Assembly: GCA_030643125.1 (NCBI GenBank)
Contig: DAOWML010000066.1
Span: 1-8,967, forward strand
Source: Bacteroidales bacterium
GTDB taxonomy: Bacteria; Bacteroidota; Bacteroidia; Bacteroidales; UBA12077
Length of the DNA: 8,967 bases
Direction of reading: 5' to 3'
Notes under the pieces: generated by a model
The model's input: only the letters and a program-made list of their open reading frames with translations
The model's database searches: none
Told to the model about the DNA's origin: nothing
Part shown: one piece after another, positions 5,595 through 8,967 of the stretch
Layout: every line of letters starts with the position of its first letter
How positions within the stretch are numbered: the first letter of the stretch is position 1
Program-made: the position numbers and the translations under genes

Positions 5595-7133
5595 ATGAAC
5601 CGACGTTCGTTATTTATAAATACTTTTTTTGATATACTTGCACTGTTTGTTGCATTCTTTATCATGATATGGATTAAACCCGCAACAAAACGGGTTTATT
5701 TGCCCAATTATATTATTCCTTTCCTCATTTTTGCATTCACCTGGATTATTGTTTCCCTAATCACAAAAAAATATTCTGCTCCCGAACGCTTAAAATTAAG
5801 TCGTGCCATTCTGCATATAATAATTATCAACCTTTTAATAACCGGAATTGCCGCAATTTCAATGTTTATGTTAAGATCCGAATTTTTTTCGCGGTTGGTT
5901 TTTGGTGGGATTATTATTTTAACCACACTTATCGAAATCTTTTTTGCTTTTTGCGATTATTATATCTGTAATGCTAAAACAGGAACCGATTCTTCAAAAG
6001 TATTTGAAGCCTATCAGCGTATTGCAGGGCGTCGTGCCGAGGTTCCTGTTTCGGAGCTTTATCCCAAAGAATTTACTCTCGAGCCTGTACCCGAAAATAT
6101 TAAAGAAACCATTGTCGAGGAATCCAATCTGGAGGTTTTTCAATTTATTTCTGAAAATATAGATCTTAATATTCCTGATTATTCCATACTTTCAACAACA
6201 ACACGATTTAATGTTGATAAACTTCAGGAAAATATCTATTTAAAAATTGTTAATCTTAAACGAATCAATGATATTAGATTTATAAATAAGTTTTTCGAGT
6301 CAGTTAACCGTAAACTTATCGATAAAGGATTTTTTATCGGATGTGTCGAAACCAAAAATCAACGTAAACAAAGATTGTTAAAAAAATATCCTCCTGTATT
6401 AAACCGAATTTATTATTTATTTGATTTTATTATTAAGCGGATATTTCCAAAATTTAATCTTACAAAACGTATTTACTTTTTTCTTACACGCGGCGAAAAC
6501 CGGGTGGTATCTAAGGCCGAAACTTTTGGCCGTTTATATTCCTGCGGATTTAGGATAGTAAATGAAAAAGAAATTAGTGGCTGGCTCTATTTTGTGGCCA
6601 CAAAAACCCGTGAACCTTTTTTCGATATGGAACCAACTTACGGTCCGCTGGTAAAACTAAGACGTATAGGTAAAAACGGGGAAATTATTAACGTTTACAA
6701 GTTTCGAACCATGCACCCCTATGCAGAATATTTGCAGGAGTATGTGTATGATAAATCTGATTTACAAGAAGGAGGTAAATTTAAAAATGATTTCAGGATA
6801 ACTACTATAGGAAAAATTTTCAGAAAATTCTGGATTGATGAATTACCAATGCTAATTAATTATTTCAGGAGAGAAATGAAACTGGTAGGTGTTCGTCCAT
6901 TAAGTGAACATTATTTTAGTTTGTATAGCAAAGAATTACAGGGAAAAAGAATAAAAACAAAACCCGGACTCATCCCTCCTTTTTATGTTGATATGCCAAA
7001 AACTATAGAAGAAATACAAACATCAGAACTAAAATACCTGGAAGCATACGAGAAACATCCCCTCCTAACCGACTGGAAGTATTTCTGGAAAGCGATGTGG
7101 AATATATTGTTCCGAAAAGCACGGAGCTCTTAG
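5595..7133 (+). CDS. Membrane polyprenyl-phosphate sugar transferase (exopolysaccharide/capsule initiation)
   Basis: A 512-residue protein with four N-terminal membrane segments (about 7-27, 37-56, 70-93, 99-122), a cytosolic linker of about 200 residues and a C-terminal bacterial sugar transferase domain. That family moves a sugar-1-phosphate from a nucleotide sugar to undecaprenyl phosphate, the first step of surface polysaccharide assembly at the inner membrane. Conserved elements: YGPLVKLRRIGKNG near 349-362, KFRTM 369-373, DFRITTIGK 399-407, WIDELPML 413-420 (D415-E416, the likely catalytic Asp-Glu pair), and VGVRPLS 431-437. The usual re-entrant helix with its KRxxD motif just before the domain is not recognisable; a soluble-looking segment (GRLYSCGFRIV ... 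GWLYFVATK) takes its place, as in a distinct Bacteroidota subgroup I recall. The start is the ATG at 5595. The Wzi-like gene downstream supports a polysaccharide role. The sugar donor is unknown. Confidence 0.85.
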   Translation: MNRRSLFINTFFDILALFVAFFIMIWIKPATKRVYLPNYIIPFLIFAFTWIIVSLITKKYSAPERLKLSRAILHIIIINLLITGIAAISMFMLRSEFFSRLVFGGIIILTTLIEIFFAFCDYYICNAKTGTDSSKVFEAYQRIAGRRAEVPVSELYPKEFTLEPVPENIKETIVEESNLEVFQFISENIDLNIPDYSILSTTTRFNVDKLQENIYLKIVNLKRINDIRFINKFFESVNRKLIDKGFFIGCVETKNQRKQRLLKKYPPVLNRIYYLFDFIIKRIFPKFNLTKRIYFFLTRGENRVVSKAETFGRLYSCGFRIVNEKEISGWLYFVATKTREPFFDMEPTYGPLVKLRRIGKNGEIINVYKFRTMHPYAEYLQEYVYDKSDLQEGGKFKNDFRITTIGKIFRKFWIDELPMLINYFRREMKLVGVRPLSEHYFSLYSKELQGKRIKTKPGLIPPFYVDMPKTIEEIQTSELKYLEAYEKHPLLTDWKYFWKAMWNILFRKARSS

Positions 7134-7187
7134 TGTGAATTAGTGTTCTTAGTGCCTCAGTGGTAAAGAAAAAACATGAAAATAACA
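7129..7187 (+). repeat. Direct repeat, left copy, ending at the GxxExxxY start codon
   Basis: Matches 7630-7684 with a 4-nt gap and scattered mismatches. It contains three CTTAGTG-like steps, the identical 13-mer GTGCCTCAGTGGT (7152-7164), and the similar start ATGAAAATAACA. It begins five bases before the sugar transferase stop codon, so that codon lies within it. It probably arose when the GxxExxxY cassette was inserted. Confidence 0.75.
7148..7164 (+). repeat. Left terminal inverted repeat of the GxxExxxY cassette
   Basis: CTTAGTGCCTCAGTGGT matches the reverse complement of 7597-7613 (CTTAGTGTCTTTGTGGT) at 14 of 17 positions. Together they bracket only the GxxExxxY gene. Confidence 0.6.
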
Positions 7188-7586
7188 CAAAAATACATCA
7201 ATGATCTTGCTTACAAAATTGTAGGTTGTGCTATTGAGGTACATAAACATTTAGGACCAGGATTATTAGAATCAGTCTATGAGAAATGCTTATTGCAAGA
7301 ACTAAAAGAGCAAGGATTATCAGTAAGATCTCAAGTACAAATTCCTATTTATTATAAAAATACTTTATTGAAAAACGACTTAAAATTAGATATATTAGTC
7401 AATGATTTAATAATTATTGAATTAAAAGCAGTTGAAATAATGATTCCTGTTTTTAAAGCACAGTTGTTATCTTATTTAAAACTAACAGGAAAACCTAAAG
7501 GATTATTAATTAATTTTCACACAGAAAATATTACAAAACAATTAGTGTCACTTGTTACAGAAGAATTTGCTAAATTGCCAAAATAA
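7176..7586 (+). CDS. GxxExxxY-family PD-(D/E)XK nuclease-like protein
   Basis: A 136-residue small cytosolic protein of the GxxExxxY family. Motif AIEVHKHLGPGLLESVYEK is at 19-37; E32, D72 (KLDILV) and the E82-x-K84 pair (IIELKA) form the acidic-acidic-ExK pattern of the PD-(D/E)XK nuclease superfamily, with Q53 and Q55 before it. Length is typical (125-140). All nuclease-like residues are present, but no substrate or function is established for the family. It lies between two polysaccharide genes and is framed by repeats, so it looks like a guest gene rather than part of the pathway. The start is the ATG at 7176, embedded in the end of the direct repeat; no separate promoter is seen, so it may be read from the sugar transferase transcript. 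Confidence 0.85.
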   Translation: MKITQKYINDLAYKIVGCAIEVHKHLGPGLLESVYEKCLLQELKEQGLSVRSQVQIPIYYKNTLLKNDLKLDILVNDLIIIELKAVEIMIPVFKAQLLSYLKLTGKPKGLLINFHTENITKQLVSLVTEEFAKLPK

Positions 7587-7596
7587 TAAAAATTTC

Positions 7597-7613
7597 ACCA
7601 CAAAGACACTAAG
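7597..7613 (-). repeat. Right terminal inverted repeat of the GxxExxxY cassette
   Basis: ACCACAAAGACACTAAG, the inverted partner of 7148-7164 (14 of 17 positions). It begins 11 bp after the GxxExxxY stop. Confidence 0.6.
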
Positions 7614-7646
7614 TTCACTCAGAAAATAACTTAGTGAAACTTTGTG
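7599..7646. repeat. Long hairpin between GxxExxxY and the Wzi-like gene
   Basis: Perfect inner stem CACTAAGTT 7607-7615 / AACTTAGTG 7628-7636 with a 12-nt loop, extended by CACAAAG 7599-7605 / CTTTGTG 7640-7646 across a 1x3 interior loop: 16 pairs in all. It could act as a terminator-like or mRNA-processing structure, but no U-tract follows the stem. Confidence 0.65.
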
Positions 7647-7684
7647 CCCTTTGTGCCTCAGTGGTTAAAAACATGAAAAAAACA
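7630..7684 (+). repeat. Direct repeat, right copy, ending at the Wzi-like start codon
   Basis: Partner of 7129-7187. It carries the same 13-mer GTGCCTCAGTGGT (7653-7665) and runs into ATGAAAAAAACA of the next gene. That both copies end at a start codon suggests the upstream region of the Wzi-like gene was duplicated on insertion. Confidence 0.75.
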
Positions 7685-8967
7685 TTATTTTATATTATTC
7701 TATTTATTATATCTATTTCGGTCAGAGCTCAAGAAGTCTACTACCATACTTCAAATAAAAGCATTTACGAATTTCTAGACGAATTTGCTGCATTACAAGT
7801 AATCGATATTAACACAACCGTAAAGCCTTACTCGCGAATTTTTATTGCCAATAAATTAAATGAGATTCAGGAAAGTGATTACAATTTAACCAAACGTCAA
7901 CAGGAAGAGTTGTATTTTTACCTGAAAGATTTTAATAAAGAATTGTTGCCCAATAAAGATTTCGATAAGCGATTTGATATTCTGTATTACAAAGATTCCT
8001 TATTTACCTTTTCTGTTAATCCAATCCTGGGAATAGAATATTTCGTGAACGATAGTGGTAATTTTTACCATCGCTGGAACGGTGCCGAAGCATTTGCATA
8101 CATAGGAAATAACTGGGGATTTTATGCCAGTTTACGCGATAATCACGAAAGCGAATTTCTTGCTAAGGAAGATTTCTTAACTCAACGAATGGGTGTCAAT
8201 TATAAACACAATGATGGTGGTGGCGATTTTAGCGAAATGCGCGGAGGTTTAACTTATTCGTGGAAATGGGGAAGCTTTGGTGCGGTAAAAGATCATTTCG
8301 AATGGGGAAATAATTATAACGGGGCCAATATTTTTTCCGGTCGCACACCTTCTTTTGCACATATCAAACTGAATTTAAAACCTGTAGAATGGTTTGAGTT
8401 TAACTGGATACATGGCTGGCTTGTTTCCGAAGTAATCGATAGTGCCTCAACAATGACATTCACTAATGCTTATGGAACAGACCAACGAGATATGATGTTT
8501 AACAAATATCTGGCCGCTAACTTATTTACTTTTAAACCTTTTAAAAATTTCTACATTTCGGCTGGTAACTCTATAATTTACAGTGCCAATGGACCTCAAC
8601 TACAGTATTTAATCCCGGTTATGTTTTATAAATCAGTGGATCATACTTATAACGCAACAGATAAAGCAGGACGGAACGTGGGGCAAAACTCACAAATGTT
8701 TTTAGATATCAGCTCTCGGAATATCAAGAAAGTACATCTCTCGGCATCTCTTTTTATTGATGAGTTATCAACAAGTCGGGTTTTTAACGATACTGTCTGG
8801 AATTTTTGGAGCTTGAAAACTAGCATGCGCATCTCCGATTTAATTCCAAATACTTTTATTACTGCCGAGTATACCAAATCGATGCCATTAACTTACAAGC
8901 ATAATATCCCGACAACAACATTCGAGAGTAATGGCTATAACCTGGGACACTATTTAATGGATAATGC
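7673..8967 (+). CDS. Wzi-like capsule assembly outer-membrane protein (partial, runs off the right edge)
   Basis: An open frame of at least 431 residues with no stop before the window ends. It starts MKKTLFYIILFIISISVRAQ, a signal peptide with likely cleavage after A19 (VRA|QE, typical of Bacteroidota). The mature part is rich in alternating aromatic and polar strands (GIEYFVND, WGFYASLRDN, GLTYSWKWGSFGAVKDHFEW, FAHIKLNLKPVEWFEFNWIH), as expected for a beta-barrel. The pattern matches the Bacteroidota 'capsule assembly Wzi' family, whose E. coli relative is an outer-membrane lectin that anchors capsule; this assignment is from memory of the family. It was probably once directly behind the sugar transferase gene and is now separated from it by the GxxExxxY cassette. 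The 3' end is outside the window. Confidence 0.8.
   Translation, partial: MKKTLFYIILFIISISVRAQEVYYHTSNKSIYEFLDEFAALQVIDINTTVKPYSRIFIANKLNEIQESDYNLTKRQQEELYFYLKDFNKELLPNKDFDKRFDILYYKDSLFTFSVNPILGIEYFVNDSGNFYHRWNGAEAFAYIGNNWGFYASLRDNHESEFLAKEDFLTQRMGVNYKHNDGGGDFSEMRGGLTYSWKWGSFGAVKDHFEWGNNYNGANIFSGRTPSFAHIKLNLKPVEWFEFNWIHGWLVSEVIDSASTMTFTNAYGTDQRDMMFNKYLAANLFTFKPFKNFYISAGNSIIYSANGPQLQYLIPVMFYKSVDHTYNATDKAGRNVGQNSQMFLDISSRNIKKVHLSASLFIDELSTSRVFNDTVWNFWSLKTSMRISDLIPNTFITAEYTKSMPLTYKHNIPTTTFESNGYNLGHYLMDN

Noticed and set aside
5944..6162. Plus-strand frame 5944-6162 within the sugar transferase
   Set aside because: Out-of-frame shadow of a clearly conserved protein.
8647..8877. Minus-strand frame in the Wzi-like gene
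   Set aside because: Antisense shadow of a long, signal-peptide-bearing coding frame on the plus strand.

Overview
The window is low-GC DNA (about one third G+C by eye) from an environmental or gut-type member of the Bacteroidota. The reasons are a TAnnTTTG-type promoter, weak or absent Shine-Dalgarno sequences, an 'A|QE' signal-peptide end, a Bacteroidota-type polyprenyl-phosphate sugar transferase followed by a Wzi-like capsule assembly protein, and several GC-rich dispersed palindromes. No ribosomal or tRNA gene is seen.

Left part (1-3358): the last codons of a probable AbiEi-type antitoxin overlap an AbiEii-type nucleotidyltransferase toxin gene by ATGA. Immediately after the toxin stop comes the 3' remnant of a polysaccharide-deacetylase-like gene ending in a GC-rich palindrome, then a 21-bp tandem repeat of nine units, a short hairpin and a recognisable promoter. 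That promoter drives a complete AAA ATPase with a DUF4143 domain. Immediately after the ATPase stop a second copy of the same deacetylase remnant plus palindrome appears, followed by about 400 bp of GC-rich repeat debris.

Middle part (3319-5507): a perfect 15-bp inverted repeat sits on the translation start of a second, different DUF4143 ATPase. A third DUF4143 ATPase follows in pieces (N-terminus lost, two internal deletions, mutated nuclease-like motif) and is a pseudogene.

Right part (5595-8967): a 512-residue membrane sugar transferase that probably starts exopolysaccharide or capsule synthesis, and a Wzi-like outer-membrane protein running off the right edge. Between these two sits a small PD-(D/E)XK-like GxxExxxY gene, flanked by direct and inverted repeats that reach the start codon of the Wzi-like gene.

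Overall this looks like an accessory hot spot on the edge of a surface-polysaccharide locus. Defence or toxin-like modules (AbiE, DUF4143 ATPases, GxxExxxY) have entered next to polysaccharide genes and left truncated remnants and repeats. The most unusual features are the recurrent accessory gene + deacetylase tail + palindrome arrangement, the 21-bp minisatellite, the start-overlapping hairpin and the repeat-bounded GxxExxxY cassette. None of these proves a new functional system; they are the best places to look for one.
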